Assembly (NCBI RefSeq): GCF_011492945.1 | Contig: NZ_CP045119.1 | Coordinates: 1,240,001-1,304,000 of the forward strand | From: Rubrobacter tropicus | GTDB taxonomy: Bacteria > Actinomycetota > Rubrobacteria > Rubrobacterales > Rubrobacteraceae | Length of the DNA stretch: 64,000 nt | Direction: 5' to 3' | In this document: piece after piece, positions 42,502 through 50,418 of the stretch | Layout: the number at the start of each line of letters is the position of its first letter | Position numbering within the stretch: the first letter of the stretch is position 1 | Position numbers and translations under genes: made by a program | Notes under the pieces: generated by a model | Database searches by the model: none | Told to the model about the DNA's origin: nothing | Seen by the model: only the letters and a program-made list of their open reading frames with translations

Positions 42502-43239
42502 TTAAGGGGAGTTTATGTCGCCGAGGGCTTCCAGGCGGGCGTTCAATTCGTCCAACGAGGCGTTGAGGGCGGCCGCTCTGCGGGAGTCGTCCGTCTCTAT
42601 GGAGATCCTGACGACCTTCGCGCGGAGGTCGGTCAGCTCTTCGTGGGTGGCGGAGATCTCCGCGTCCGCCTCGTCTACCCGCGCCTGGAGCCGCTGAAGG
42701 TCTTCGGCCCTCGGCCCGGTCCCGGATGAGGGTTTCCGGCGCAGGTCGCGGACGTTCCCCGCCGCCTTCTCCCTCTGGAGGGCGACGTCCACCAGCCGGT
42801 CCGCCGCGGCGTGTAGCCTGGGAATCGTGTCTTCGAGAACGGCCCGGGTAACGTCGTCGGACGTCTCTATGGCGGCCACCACCTTGCGGTACTCGGCTAG
42901 CGCGTCGTCCACCTGCTGCCGGGTCTCGCCCCTGGCAAGCCACCTGGCGCGGCGCTCCGGCGGAATTTCCTGCTCCTGACGTATCATCGCCGGCGCTTCG
43001 AGGCCGAGGGTTCGCTGTTGGAGGATCGGGTCCCGGGCACCCAGGAAGACGAGGGTACCGTAGGTGGCGAGGGTCAGAAGCGGCACCCACCAGGCGAGGG
43101 TCGCGACGAAGAAGACCGCGCCGACCACCAGGACCAGGACGTTCAGCGGGCGAAGCGCCGCGGCCCGCGCGACCTTGCGCCGGTCCTGAGGCGTGAGGGA
43201 CGGGGGGCCAGAAGGTCCCGCGCTTGGGAGATCAGGCAC
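42502..43239 (-). CDS. Membrane-anchored coiled-coil protein, unknown function
   Basis: The GTG at 43239 gives 245 residues: a Pro-rich start, two close transmembrane helices (about 35-75: NVLVLVVGAVFFVATLAWWV and a following segment), and a long charged helical region with coiled-coil character (LQRLQARVDEADAEISATHE). It overlaps the SAM hydrolase gene by 8 bp (GTGCCTGA), which decides for this start over a longer one at 43278. No family recognised. Confidence 0.65.
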   Translation of the reverse strand: MPDLPSAGPSGPPSLTPQDRRKVARAAALRPLNVLVLVVGAVFFVATLAWWVPLLTLATYGTLVFLGARDPILQQRTLGLEAPAMIRQEQEIPPERRARWLARGETRQQVDDALAEYRKVVAAIETSDDVTRAVLEDTIPRLHAAADRLVDVALQREKAAGNVRDLRRKPSSGTGPRAEDLQRLQARVDEADAEISATHEELTDLRAKVVRISIETDDSRRAAALNASLDELNARLEALGDINSP

Positions 43240-44050
43240 CGGCCGGACCTTTGGGGGGCAGCAACCGTACCCGGTCACCCACCCGGAGGGCGAGCGCCTG
43301 GGACGCGTTGCCCTTGTTGATCGAGAGGCTCAGACGCCAGTGGGAGTCGGGTACGAGCACCAATTCCCCGGCTTTGGACGAACCGAAGGTCTCGACGTAG
43401 CGGACGGACATCGGCCCGTCTCCGGTATCTACTCGCAGGAGGTCGCCGTACCGGAGGCCCGACTGCTCCTGCATGAGGGAGAGCCTGGCGTTGCCGAAGC
43501 GGTCGATGGAGATGATGCCGGCCTCCATCGTTTTGCCGAGTTCCTGGTGCGCCTCGACGAGATCGAGGCGCATGAGGGAGGAGGGGTCCACGTTCTCCCC
43601 AAGCTCCCGGAGATGCGTTCCCGAGGCGAGGTGGGCGGCGGCCGGGGCGAAGACGTCGCGGCCGTGGAAGGTATTAGAGACGGGGTGGACGTGGTAGTCG
43701 GGGTTGGTGAGGGCCACCGCCTCCCGGATGTCCCCGAGGGATTCGGCGGCGGGGAGGAGCAGGCCGTTGTCCGGTCCGACCAGCAGCGCGTCCTGCGAGG
43801 TCTCGATGGCGAGGGCGCGGCGGCTGGTGCCGACCCCGGGGTCTACCACGGCGAGGTAGACCGTTTCAGCGGGCATGTAGCGGGTGGCGTGCTGCAGGAT
43901 CTCGGCCCCCGCCGCGACCTCGAAGCCCGGCACCTCGTGCGTAAGGTCGACCACCATCAGCCCCGGCGCGACGCCGAGCATCACGCCCTTGCAGGTGCCG
44001 ACGAAGTCGTCGGCGAGCCCAAAGTCGGTCAGAAAGCAGACTGGCCTCAT
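43232..44050 (-). CDS. SAM hydrolase (adenosine-forming), DUF62 family
   Basis: DUF62 enzymes cut S-adenosylmethionine with a water-derived hydroxide to adenosine and methionine. Signatures are the N-terminal FLTDFGLADDFVGTCKGVML, VDLTHEVPGFEV, YLAVVDPGVGTSRRALAIE and VGPDNGLLLPA, followed by the C-terminal beta-domain with FGNARL. The 272-residue length is normal. The ATG at 44050 lies 6 bp after a -10 box, without a Shine-Dalgarno. Confidence 0.9.
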   Translation of the reverse strand: MRPVCFLTDFGLADDFVGTCKGVMLGVAPGLMVVDLTHEVPGFEVAAGAEILQHATRYMPAETVYLAVVDPGVGTSRRALAIETSQDALLVGPDNGLLLPAAESLGDIREAVALTNPDYHVHPVSNTFHGRDVFAPAAAHLASGTHLRELGENVDPSSLMRLDLVEAHQELGKTMEAGIISIDRFGNARLSLMQEQSGLRYGDLLRVDTGDGPMSVRYVETFGSSKAGELVLVPDSHWRLSLSINKGNASQALALRVGDRVRLLPPKGPAGA

Positions 44051-44085
44051 GGCCCCAGTATAAAGCGCGGCCCGTTTCGGGTCAG
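44051..44085 (-). promoter_or_regulatory. Leaderless-type promoter of the SAM hydrolase gene
   Basis: On the minus strand, CTGACC (44080-44085) and TATACT (44057-44062) are 17 bp apart. Only 6 bp separate the -10 box from the ATG, so the transcript should begin at or next to the start codon. Confidence 0.6.
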
Positions 44086-44110
44086 ATCCGGCCTTCCCCG
44101 GCCGTGCCCA

Positions 44111-44299
44111 CTATCTGCGCGACGCCAAGAAGGTCCCCGCAGCGACGCTTCGCCCCTCGTGGCGTCCGCGGACGAGTATGGCGGGTATGCCGGCGGCCTC
44201 CGCCCCCCGGACGTCGGCGTCGGCGTCGTCTCCTACCATCCAGACCCTTTTCGGGTTGACCATATTCTGATCGGGCGTGAAGTCCGGGTCCAACGCGAA
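44111..44299 (-). pseudogene. C-terminal fragment of a HAD-family hydrolase
   Basis: The minus strand encodes KRVWMVGDDADADVRGAEAA and GIPAILVRGRHEG, motif IV and tail of a HAD-type (phosphoglycolate phosphatase-like) enzyme. Nothing of motifs I-III is present: upstream the frame loses similarity where the divergent GNAT gene begins (44346). No start codon fits. This is a truncated remnant, probably cut when the GNAT gene or neighbouring DNA arrived. Confidence 0.65.
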
Positions 44300-44345
44300 A
44301 GGACCGTTTCCCGTTGTATGCTGGGAGAAACGGAGAGGGGGAGGC

Positions 44346-44924
44346 GTGCGGCCACCGATACTCAAGGATTTTCCGGACGAGTTCGAGACGGAGCGGCTCC
44401 TGATCCGATCCCCCCTGCCAGGCGACGGCCCGGAACTCCACGCGGCCGTGAGGGAGTCTTTGGACGAGCTTTTGCCGTGGATGCCGTGGCCGAAGGAGCA
44501 CGGGACCGTGGACGATTCGGAGGCCAGCGCGCGCCGGGCGCGGGTCCGCTTTCTGGAGAGAACCGAGCTCAGGATGCACCTCTTCCTGAAGGGCACGGGG
44601 GACCTGGTGGGGAGCAGCGGGTTGCAGGGGATCGACTGGTCGGTGCCGAAGTTCGAGATCGGCTACTGGTCCCGTACGCCTTTGGCCGGACGGGGCTACG
44701 CGACCGAGGCCGTGCGCGGCATCGCCGCCTTCGCCTTCGACACCCTCGACGCTAAACGTGTGGAGATCCTGTGCGACCCCCTGAACCGCCCCAGCGCGAG
44801 GGTCGCCGAACGCGCGGGCTTCCGCCTGGAAGGGGAACTGCGCAACGAGTCGGTCGGCACCGACGGCTCTATCCGCAACACCCTCGTCTTCTCGCTGACC
44901 CCCAATGACCGCCACGGAGGCTGA
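44346..44924 (+). CDS. RimJ/RimL-type N-acetyltransferase
   Basis: The 192-residue protein matches ribosomal-protein-type acetyltransferases: TERLLIRSPLPGDGPELHAA, FEIGYWSRTPLAGRGYATEA (acetyl-CoA motif G-R-G-Y-A-T-E-A), LNRPSARVAERAGFRLEGEL. GTG 44346 follows GGGGGAGG. Target unknown. It lies divergent to, and next to, the truncated HAD gene. Confidence 0.85.
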   Translation: MRPPILKDFPDEFETERLLIRSPLPGDGPELHAAVRESLDELLPWMPWPKEHGTVDDSEASARRARVRFLERTELRMHLFLKGTGDLVGSSGLQGIDWSVPKFEIGYWSRTPLAGRGYATEAVRGIAAFAFDTLDAKRVEILCDPLNRPSARVAERAGFRLEGELRNESVGTDGSIRNTLVFSLTPNDRHGG

Positions 44925-44965
44925 CGAACGCGTGCTCCCAACTCGCCGGTCCGCGCCGTTGTTTT

Positions 44966-45006
44966 GCTCCTGCTGAAAGCCGACCGCTAACGGCTGAAAG
45001 CTCTAC
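44966..45006. repeat. Fragment of the modular repeat family (E7)
   Basis: CTGCTGAAAGC, CGACCGCTAACGG and GGCTGAAAGCTC resemble the linkers of the larger copies; ACCGCTAACGGCT includes a short inverted repeat. Confidence 0.5.
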
Positions 45007-45048
45007 ATAGAGGTGGAACCTCCCTGCGAACCGTTCTAGGCTAACCGC

Positions 45049-45927
45049 GTGGACGAGAAGAAAAGATGGACGAACGAAGCCGTTTTAAGGGAGTCGGGCC
45101 GCTGGGTGCACGTCCCTGCCGGCTGCGCCCTGGTGGAGGACGCGGAGCGTTTGATGGTCCACCCGCCGGAGTTCCGGGGGACCAGCCGCGTGTGGCGCTC
45201 GTGGCCGGCGCGGCACGCCGCGGAGGATTTGATCCTGAAGACCGTACAAGAAGTCTGTGCATCTGGCGGGGAGCGGCTCGTGTGGCACACGGGCGACGCC
45301 GTCTCCCCACCCTTCATGGACGGCCTACTCTCACGTCACGGCTTCGAGAAGACCGAAGACCTCGAGGTCCTCGCCTTCGAGTTGGGCGACGGCCCCCGGC
45401 CGATGCTCCCCCGGCTCGACGTCCCCGCCGAAATCCGCGCAACCCCGGCCCGCAACGGGGCGGAACTCGAGGAAGCCCACGCCATCGCCTCCCGAGTCTT
45501 TCCCAACTCCCCTCCGCTCTCCGAACCCGAGGTACGCGCGTACCTCCGTGGCATCGAGCGCGTGACGCGCCAACCAGACGCCGGCGGTGGCGCGTGCGAG
45601 TTCAGGTTCCTGGCCCTGTTACGAGACCCGGCGCGCGAAGAGGAAGCCATCGCGACCGCCGGGGCGCAGGTCGTCGGCGAGACGGTACGGCTCTGGGGAG
45701 CAGGAACGCTCGCGGAGTACCGAAGGCGCGGCGCCTACGGCGCCCTGGTCGTAGAAAGGTGCCGCCTCGCCCACGCCCTCGGCGCCACCCTCGCCCTTAC
45801 AAAGGCGAACGAAGCGACCTCAGCCCCCCTCCTCCGCAACGCCGGGTTCCGAACCATAGCCTCCGAACGCCGCCACGCCCTGCAAACCTCGCACCAAGCC
45901 CCCATCCCGCAGCCTCCCGCACAATAG
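45049..45927 (+). CDS. GNAT-domain protein
   Basis: This 292-residue protein has an N-terminal half without recognised domain (residues 1-125) and a C-terminal GNAT core: EEAHAIASRVFPN, ETVRLWGAGTLAEYRRRGAYGALVVERCRLAHALG (motif R-R-R-G-A-Y-G-A; quoted only as motif), and LLRNAGFRTIASER. The GTG start lies 6 bp after TAGGCT, another possible leaderless start. Substrate unknown. Divergence from usual GNAT length suggests a two-domain form. Confidence 0.72.
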   Translation: MDEKKRWTNEAVLRESGRWVHVPAGCALVEDAERLMVHPPEFRGTSRVWRSWPARHAAEDLILKTVQEVCASGGERLVWHTGDAVSPPFMDGLLSRHGFEKTEDLEVLAFELGDGPRPMLPRLDVPAEIRATPARNGAELEEAHAIASRVFPNSPPLSEPEVRAYLRGIERVTRQPDAGGGACEFRFLALLRDPAREEEAIATAGAQVVGETVRLWGAGTLAEYRRRGAYGALVVERCRLAHALGATLALTKANEATSAPLLRNAGFRTIASERRHALQTSHQAPIPQPPAQ

Positions 45928-45971
45928 CGGGCCACGGCACTTTCAACCAGCATAGACCTCGACCAAAAGTT

Positions 45972-46000
45972 TAGACATTGTAGTGGTGAATCTGTAGTTT
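45972..46000 (+). promoter_or_regulatory. Promoter of the free-standing transcript at 46007-46301
   Basis: TAGACA (45972-45977) and TAGTTT (45995-46000) are 17 bp apart in a marked AT-rich stretch (about 45955-46030). Confidence 0.4.
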
Positions 46001-46101
46001 TAGTGCAGTCTCAAGATGTTGTGTCGAAGTTTGGAGGGCTAGGAACATATCGTGCGTTCCCGGCGGTAAGGCGAGAATGTCAGCTTAGGTAAAAGGATTC
46101 G

Positions 46102-46269
46102 ATGGCGTTGCGTGGCATCCGAGGGGGTGCTAATAATCTGGTGGGCGGACTTCGCGATCCAGGGGCTCGGTTTAACGCTTGGGTCGAGGCGAGGTTCGTC
46201 AAGGACTCTACCGGCAGGGAGGGGAGGTGGAGTCCGGTCTGCGATTCTTCGGGAGGAGGAATCGTCTAA
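46102..46269 (+). CDS. Possible 55-residue protein ending at the terminator
   Basis: ATG 46102 follows AAAAGGATTC (weak Shine-Dalgarno) and encodes MALRGIRGGANNLVGGLRDP, then a basic, Gly-rich chain with one Cys, stopping exactly at the foot of the terminator. The precise fit of stop and terminator is the only support; no family recognised. Confidence 0.3.
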   Translation: MALRGIRGGANNLVGGLRDPGARFNAWVEARFVKDSTGREGRWSPVCDSSGGGIV

Positions 46270-46301
46270 AGCGTCCCTGCGATCCGCAGGGACGCTTTTT
46301 T
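46268..46301 (+). terminator. Intrinsic (Rho-independent) terminator
   Basis: GCGTCCCTGC and GCAGGGACGC pair around GATCC, extended by AAA/TTT, and are followed by six T. It is the only classic U-tailed terminator I saw in the window. Confidence 0.88.
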
Positions 46302-46554
46302 AGCACGCTCCGCCCTACGGGCTCCGCTTGTCAGCCCGGCGCTTCGCGCCTCGTCAGCACGCCCCCTTCGGGGGCTTTCAGCCTGTCAGCCAGTCGTCTG
46401 TTTGCGCTACGCCTCCCAACCCACGAATCGCCACGCCACGCGCTGCCCGGTCGGGCTTCGCGCGACAAGAAGCTGACAGGCTGAAAGCGAGGGCCGCGAA
46501 GCGGGCCGAAGCGTGCTGACAAGCGGAGGCGAAGCCGGAGCGGGCTGACAGCTA
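46302..46554. repeat. Modular hairpin repeat, full copy E5
   Basis: It stretches from the terminator to the stop codon of the minus-strand glycosyltransferase (CTA 46552-46554). Modules: GCCCTACGGGC (46312-46322), GGCGCTTCGCGCC (46338-46350), GCCCCCTTCGGGGGC (46361-46375), GGCCGCGAAGCGGGCC (46492-46507, with a bulge) and GGCGAAGCC (46528-46536). Linkers read GTGCTGACAAGC or its complement. Left and right arms are mutually inverted around a core at about 46390-46470. Confidence 0.9.
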
Positions 46555-48108
46555 CTCGAAGAGTGGCGAGGCGGTGCTGGTGTACGCGGTGAGCCAGTGG
46601 AGGTCTTCTTCGGTGAAGGGCTCAGTGGAGCGGCGGGTGGCGTAGACGACGCCGACGGTTGTGTTGTTTTGGAGGACGGGAACGGCGAGGGAGTTGGTCC
46701 AGCGGGCGTTGGTGCGGGCCTGGGGGAGGCGGCGCGGGCCGGTTACCGTGAGGGTGGGCTGGGATGTGTCCGTGACGAGGCGGATCACGCCGCGGTCGGC
46801 GGCTGTGAGGGCGTGGGAGTCTCCGTCGAGGGGGGAGTGGTCCTGCATCGAAACGAGGACCACCCGGTCTGCCTTGAGCTCGCGGCGCATCTCTTCTATC
46901 ACTTGCTTGGGGGGCGCGTTGGGGTCGAGGTTGCGGGGCAACGACGGTTTGAAGACCAGGCGGGAGGAGAGGACGAAGTTGACGGCCGTCGCGGCCAGGA
47001 TGCCGAGGAAGTTGAAGACCACGTAAAAAGGAAACTCGGCCGAGACGTATTTGAGCAGCGGGTAGAAGACGGCGAAGTTCGCGCCGATGCCCATGACGGC
47101 GACGGGGTAGGCCAGGGCGCCGCGCAGCAGGAAGTGGATGCGGCTGGAGTGGCGGACGTCGCGCCAGGTAAAGGCGTTGTTCAGGAGGAAGTTGCTCAAG
47201 ATCGAGAGCCCGACCGCGAACATCCAGGCGATCACCTTGTGCGCGTCGAAGACCTCCGCGAGCGTGATGAGCACCGCGCTGTTGACGACCACGCCCGAAG
47301 CCCCGACGAGCGCGAACTTCCAGAAGCGTCCCGCGGACGGCACGTACCAGAAGAGGCTCAGGATGTGCGTCAGATACTCGACGCCCTGGCGCAGGCTCGC
47401 CTTCGAGACCCCGGCGTTGCGGGCCTGGAAGCCGAAAGGCACCTCCGCGACCCGGAGCTCGGGGGCGCACACGAGTATCTCCAGCAGGACCTTGAAACCC
47501 GTCGGCCTGAACTGGATGCCCGAGATGGCCTCGTTGCGCACCAGGAAGAACCCGGTCATCGGGTCGCTGGTCTTGCGGGCCTCCTTGAAGACCAGTTGGG
47601 CGAGGTACTTGCTCCCCACCGAGACGGCGCGGCGCGTGCGGCCCGAGAGGCCCTCGTAGCTGCCGCCGCGGGCGTACCGGCTTGCGACCACGACGTCGGC
47701 CTCGCCCGAGCGGGCGACCTCGAGCATCTCCCTCACCTTATCCGGCGGGTGCTGCATGTCCGCGTCCATCACGCAGGTGAACTCGCTGTTGCCGGAGAAA
47801 AGGTCCATCCCGGTCGTCACCGCCGTGGAGAGGCCGCCCTCCCTCTCCGCGCCCTCGCGGTGTACGAGGACCACCCGCCCGTCTTGCTCCGCGAGATCCC
47901 GGATCACACCGGGCGTACCGTCCGTGGAGTCGTCGACGAAGACCACCCGGTACTCGATACCCGTGAGACTTTCGCGCAGCCCGTCCACGAGCCCCGTTAC
48001 GTTCTCGGCCTCGTTGCGCGTCGGCACGACGAGCGTTAGGAGCACCCTCCCGGTGCGCTCCCCCAGTACCCCGCCCGCGCGGTCCGCCGCCCGACCTTCT
48101 GTCTCCAT
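46552..48108 (-). CDS. Glycosyltransferase (GT2, DPM1-like) fused to GtrA and a GAF-like domain
   Basis: Residues about 20-245 form a GT2 domain: LTLVVPTRNEAENVTGLVDG, VFVDDSTDGT, the D-x-D in FTCVMDADMQHPPDKV, and DPMTGFFLVRNEAI. About 265-385 are a GtrA-like membrane domain of four helices (FALVGASGVVVNSAVLITLA). The last 125 residues (ELKADRVVLVSMQDHSPLDG to the end) resemble a GAF domain with SLAVPVLQNNTTVGVVYA. GT2-GtrA fusions that flip or transfer polyprenyl-linked sugars are known; the added GAF-like sensor is unusual. Confidence 0.82.
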   Translation of the reverse strand: METEGRAADRAGGVLGERTGRVLLTLVVPTRNEAENVTGLVDGLRESLTGIEYRVVFVDDSTDGTPGVIRDLAEQDGRVVLVHREGAEREGGLSTAVTTGMDLFSGNSEFTCVMDADMQHPPDKVREMLEVARSGEADVVVASRYARGGSYEGLSGRTRRAVSVGSKYLAQLVFKEARKTSDPMTGFFLVRNEAISGIQFRPTGFKVLLEILVCAPELRVAEVPFGFQARNAGVSKASLRQGVEYLTHILSLFWYVPSAGRFWKFALVGASGVVVNSAVLITLAEVFDAHKVIAWMFAVGLSILSNFLLNNAFTWRDVRHSSRIHFLLRGALAYPVAVMGIGANFAVFYPLLKYVSAEFPFYVVFNFLGILAATAVNFVLSSRLVFKPSLPRNLDPNAPPKQVIEEMRRELKADRVVLVSMQDHSPLDGDSHALTAADRGVIRLVTDTSQPTLTVTGPRRLPQARTNARWTNSLAVPVLQNNTTVGVVYATRRSTEPFTEEDLHWLTAYTSTASPLFE

Positions 48109-48197
48109 AGCCGCTCTAGGCTAGCATATCGGGTTGGGCCCCCCAAACAGGGGAACGGCCCACCGCAGAGGATATGAACTTTACGGAGGTGCGTGTC

Positions 48198-48479
48198 ATG
48201 CAAGATGAACGGGAACGGGCCCACGTACGGGTAACGGGCCGGGTGCAGGGCGTGTTCTTCAGGGACACCGCCCGCCGGCAGGCGGAGCGGCTGGGCCTCT
48301 CGGGCTGGGTGAGCAACTCACCGGACGGCGCCGTCGAGGCCGTATTCGAAGGCCCCTCGGAACGAGTCAGGGAGATGATCAGGTGGTGCGAGCAGGGCCC
48401 GCCGGACGCCGCGGTCGAGAACGTGGAGGCGGACTTCGAGACGCCCCGGGACGACCTGACGGGCTTCGAGGTCCGTTGA
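48198..48479 (+). CDS. acyP: Acylphosphatase
   Basis: Acylphosphatase hydrolyses carboxyl-phosphate bonds. The 93-residue product has the signature VTGRVQGVFFRDTARRQAE with the catalytic Arg, and GLSGWVSNSPDGAVEAVFEG with the catalytic Asn. ATG 48198 has ACGGAGGTG at good distance; an ATG at 48174 in frame lacks one. The stop overlaps the rnhC TTG. Confidence 0.94.
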   Translation: MQDERERAHVRVTGRVQGVFFRDTARRQAERLGLSGWVSNSPDGAVEAVFEGPSERVREMIRWCEQGPPDAAVENVEADFETPRDDLTGFEVR

Positions 48480-49405
48480 GCCCCGCAAACGACATCCCGA
48501 CCGGCCTGCGCCGCCTGCTCGACAGGGAAGGGGCCCGGGTCACCGGCAGCCGACCCATAGATCACGGCACCCAATTCGACCTCGTCCGAAACGGCGAGAC
48601 CGCGAAGCTCAACGTCTACCGTACGGGAAAAGTATCTACCGGAGGTAAAGCCTCAAGGTTGAAAGAGCTACTCGAAGGCTGGCGAACGGGCGGGGGCAGG
48701 GCCGGCGTAGAACGCCGCGGGTCCAACGCGGGTTCGAGACCGGCCCTGTCCGGCACGCCTCGGCTCGGGATCGACGAGGCCGGCAAAGGCGACTACTTCG
48801 GTCCCCTCGTCGTGGCCGGGGTGCGCGTGATGGGCGCAGAAGCCGCGGAAAAGCTGCGTGAGCTAGGGGTTCGCGACTCCAAGACCGTCGGTGTGCTCGG
48901 GGTGAGGACGATGGCCGGGCACGTACTCGAAGCCGTCGGCGCGGAGAACGCGAGCGTCGTCGTGCTCGGGCCGAAAGAGTACGAAGCCAGGCGGAGCGCG
49001 GCCGGCAACGTCAACGAGCTGCTCGGCGAGGTCGACGCCGGGATCATACGTGAACTTGCGAACGAGGTAGAGCTCGTGGTCGTCGACCAGTACGCGAAGT
49101 CCGCCCGCTCGCGTCTGGAGCCCGTGGTCCCGGAAGGCGTGAAACTGGAGGTGCGACCGAGGGCCGAGGACGACGCGGCGGTGGCGGCAGCCTCCGTGGT
49201 GGCGCGGGCGAGGCAGCTGGAGGAGGTAGACCGCCTCTCCGGTGAGGTAGGGTTCAAGCTGCCACTCGGGGCCACGCACGTGCTCGACGCCGCCAGGCGG
49301 GTGGTCGAGGAGTTGGGGGAGGAGGGGTTGGCCGAGGTGGCCAAGACCCACTTCGCCACGACCGAGAAGGTGCTTGGAAAGAAAAGGGACGGAGGAAACG
49401 AGTGA
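48476..49405 (+). CDS. rnhC: Ribonuclease HIII
   Basis: RNase HIII cleaves RNA in RNA-DNA hybrids. The N-terminal 85 residues form a TBP-like substrate-binding domain (LDREGARVTGSRPIDHGTQF), and the catalytic domain begins with RLGIDEAGKGDYFGPLVVAG, with the G-x-G-D pattern typical of type HIII. Further acidic residues are visible in RDSKT and VVDQY. TTG 48476 overlaps the acyP stop and the stop overlaps the next GTG. RNase HIII is better known from Firmicutes, so its presence here is a mild point of interest. Confidence 0.92.
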   Translation: MSPANDIPTGLRRLLDREGARVTGSRPIDHGTQFDLVRNGETAKLNVYRTGKVSTGGKASRLKELLEGWRTGGGRAGVERRGSNAGSRPALSGTPRLGIDEAGKGDYFGPLVVAGVRVMGAEAAEKLRELGVRDSKTVGVLGVRTMAGHVLEAVGAENASVVVLGPKEYEARRSAAGNVNELLGEVDAGIIRELANEVELVVVDQYAKSARSRLEPVVPEGVKLEVRPRAEDDAAVAAASVVARARQLEEVDRLSGEVGFKLPLGATHVLDAARRVVEELGEEGLAEVAKTHFATTEKVLGKKRDGGNE

Positions 49406-50418
49406 TAGATCTTCGCAGCGACACGGTCACGCGGCCGACGGAGGGGATGCGCCGGGCCATGACGGAGGCGCCTCTAGGCGACGACGTCTTCGGGGAGGAC
49501 CCGACCGTCAACCGGCTCGAGGAGTACGTGGCCGACTTGCTCGGCAAAGAGGCCGCGATATACGCGCCTTCGGGGACCATGACCAACCAGATCGGGGTCC
49601 ACGTCAACACCAACCGGGCCGAGGAGGTCCTGATCCACGAAGGCGCCCACGTTTTCGTCTACGAGGGCGGCGCCCCGGCCCTCCTCTCCTCCGTCCAACT
49701 CCGCACCCTCCCCGGCGAGGGCGGCGTCCTCGACCCGGAGACCGTCAGGGCCGCGATCCGGCCGGAGAACGTCCACTTCCCGCGCACCCGCCTCCTCTGC
49801 CTGGAGAACACCCACAACACCGCCGGCGGCACGGTCTACCCGCTCGAAGACTTTGCCGAGGTCGCCGCCGTGGCGCGCGAGAGCGGCCTCAAGGTCCACC
49901 TCGACGGCGCCCGGCTCTTCAACGCCCAGGCCGCGACCGGCACCCCGGCCCGCGAGTGGTGCGACCACGTGGACACCGTCTCCGTCTGCTCCTCCAAGGG
50001 CCTCGGCGCCCCCGTCGGCTCCCTGCTCGCCGGAACCGAAGAGGTCATCCACGAGGCCCGCCGAGCCCGCAAGGCGTTCGGCGGCGGGATGCGCCAGGCC
50101 GGCGTCATCGCCGCGGCATCCCTCTACGCCTTCGAGCACAACCAAGAGCGGCTCGCCGAAGACCACGAACGGGCCCGAGACCTCGCAAACAGGTTGAGGG
50201 AAGTCGGCTACGAGGTGGACCCACCCCAGACCAACCTCGTCCTCGTCGGGGTGGACGACCCCGAACGGTTCCTGCAGGCTCTCGCCCGCGAAGGCGTCCT
50301 CGCCACCCCCGGCAAGCCCGGCTACGTCCGCCTCTGCACCCACCTCGACGTGGGCGACGAAGACATAGAAGCGGCCGTCGAGGCCGCGGCCAGGGTAACC
50401 GCTTCCCTGGAACGGTGA
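49402..50418 (+). CDS. ltaE: Low-specificity L-threonine aldolase
   Basis: A PLP enzyme that cleaves threonine to glycine and acetaldehyde. The 338-residue protein shows MIDLRSDTVTRPTEGMRRAM, FGEDPTVNRLEE, LCLENTHNTAGGTVYP, HLDGARLFNA and VSVCSSKGLGAPVGS, with the PLP Lys in SSKGL. The GTG start overlaps the rnhC stop and the stop overlaps the next gene. Confidence 0.95.
   Translation: MIDLRSDTVTRPTEGMRRAMTEAPLGDDVFGEDPTVNRLEEYVADLLGKEAAIYAPSGTMTNQIGVHVNTNRAEEVLIHEGAHVFVYEGGAPALLSSVQLRTLPGEGGVLDPETVRAAIRPENVHFPRTRLLCLENTHNTAGGTVYPLEDFAEVAAVARESGLKVHLDGARLFNAQAATGTPAREWCDHVDTVSVCSSKGLGAPVGSLLAGTEEVIHEARRARKAFGGGMRQAGVIAAASLYAFEHNQERLAEDHERARDLANRLREVGYEVDPPQTNLVLVGVDDPERFLQALAREGVLATPGKPGYVRLCTHLDVGDEDIEAAVEAAARVTASLER

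Larger units (their letters stand above)
46007..46301 (+). ncRNA. Candidate small RNA transcript with intrinsic terminator
   Basis: Between the promoter at 45972 and the U-tailed terminator at 46268-46301 lies about 295 nt. It contains stems GGACTC/GAGTCC (46203-46208 with 46230-46235, plus further pairs inside) and CGATTC/GAATCG (46242-46247 with 46259-46264). No known RNA family consensus (6S, tmRNA, SRP, RNase P) was matched. A 55-codon frame overlaps it, so a microprotein mRNA is the alternative. Confidence 0.4.
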
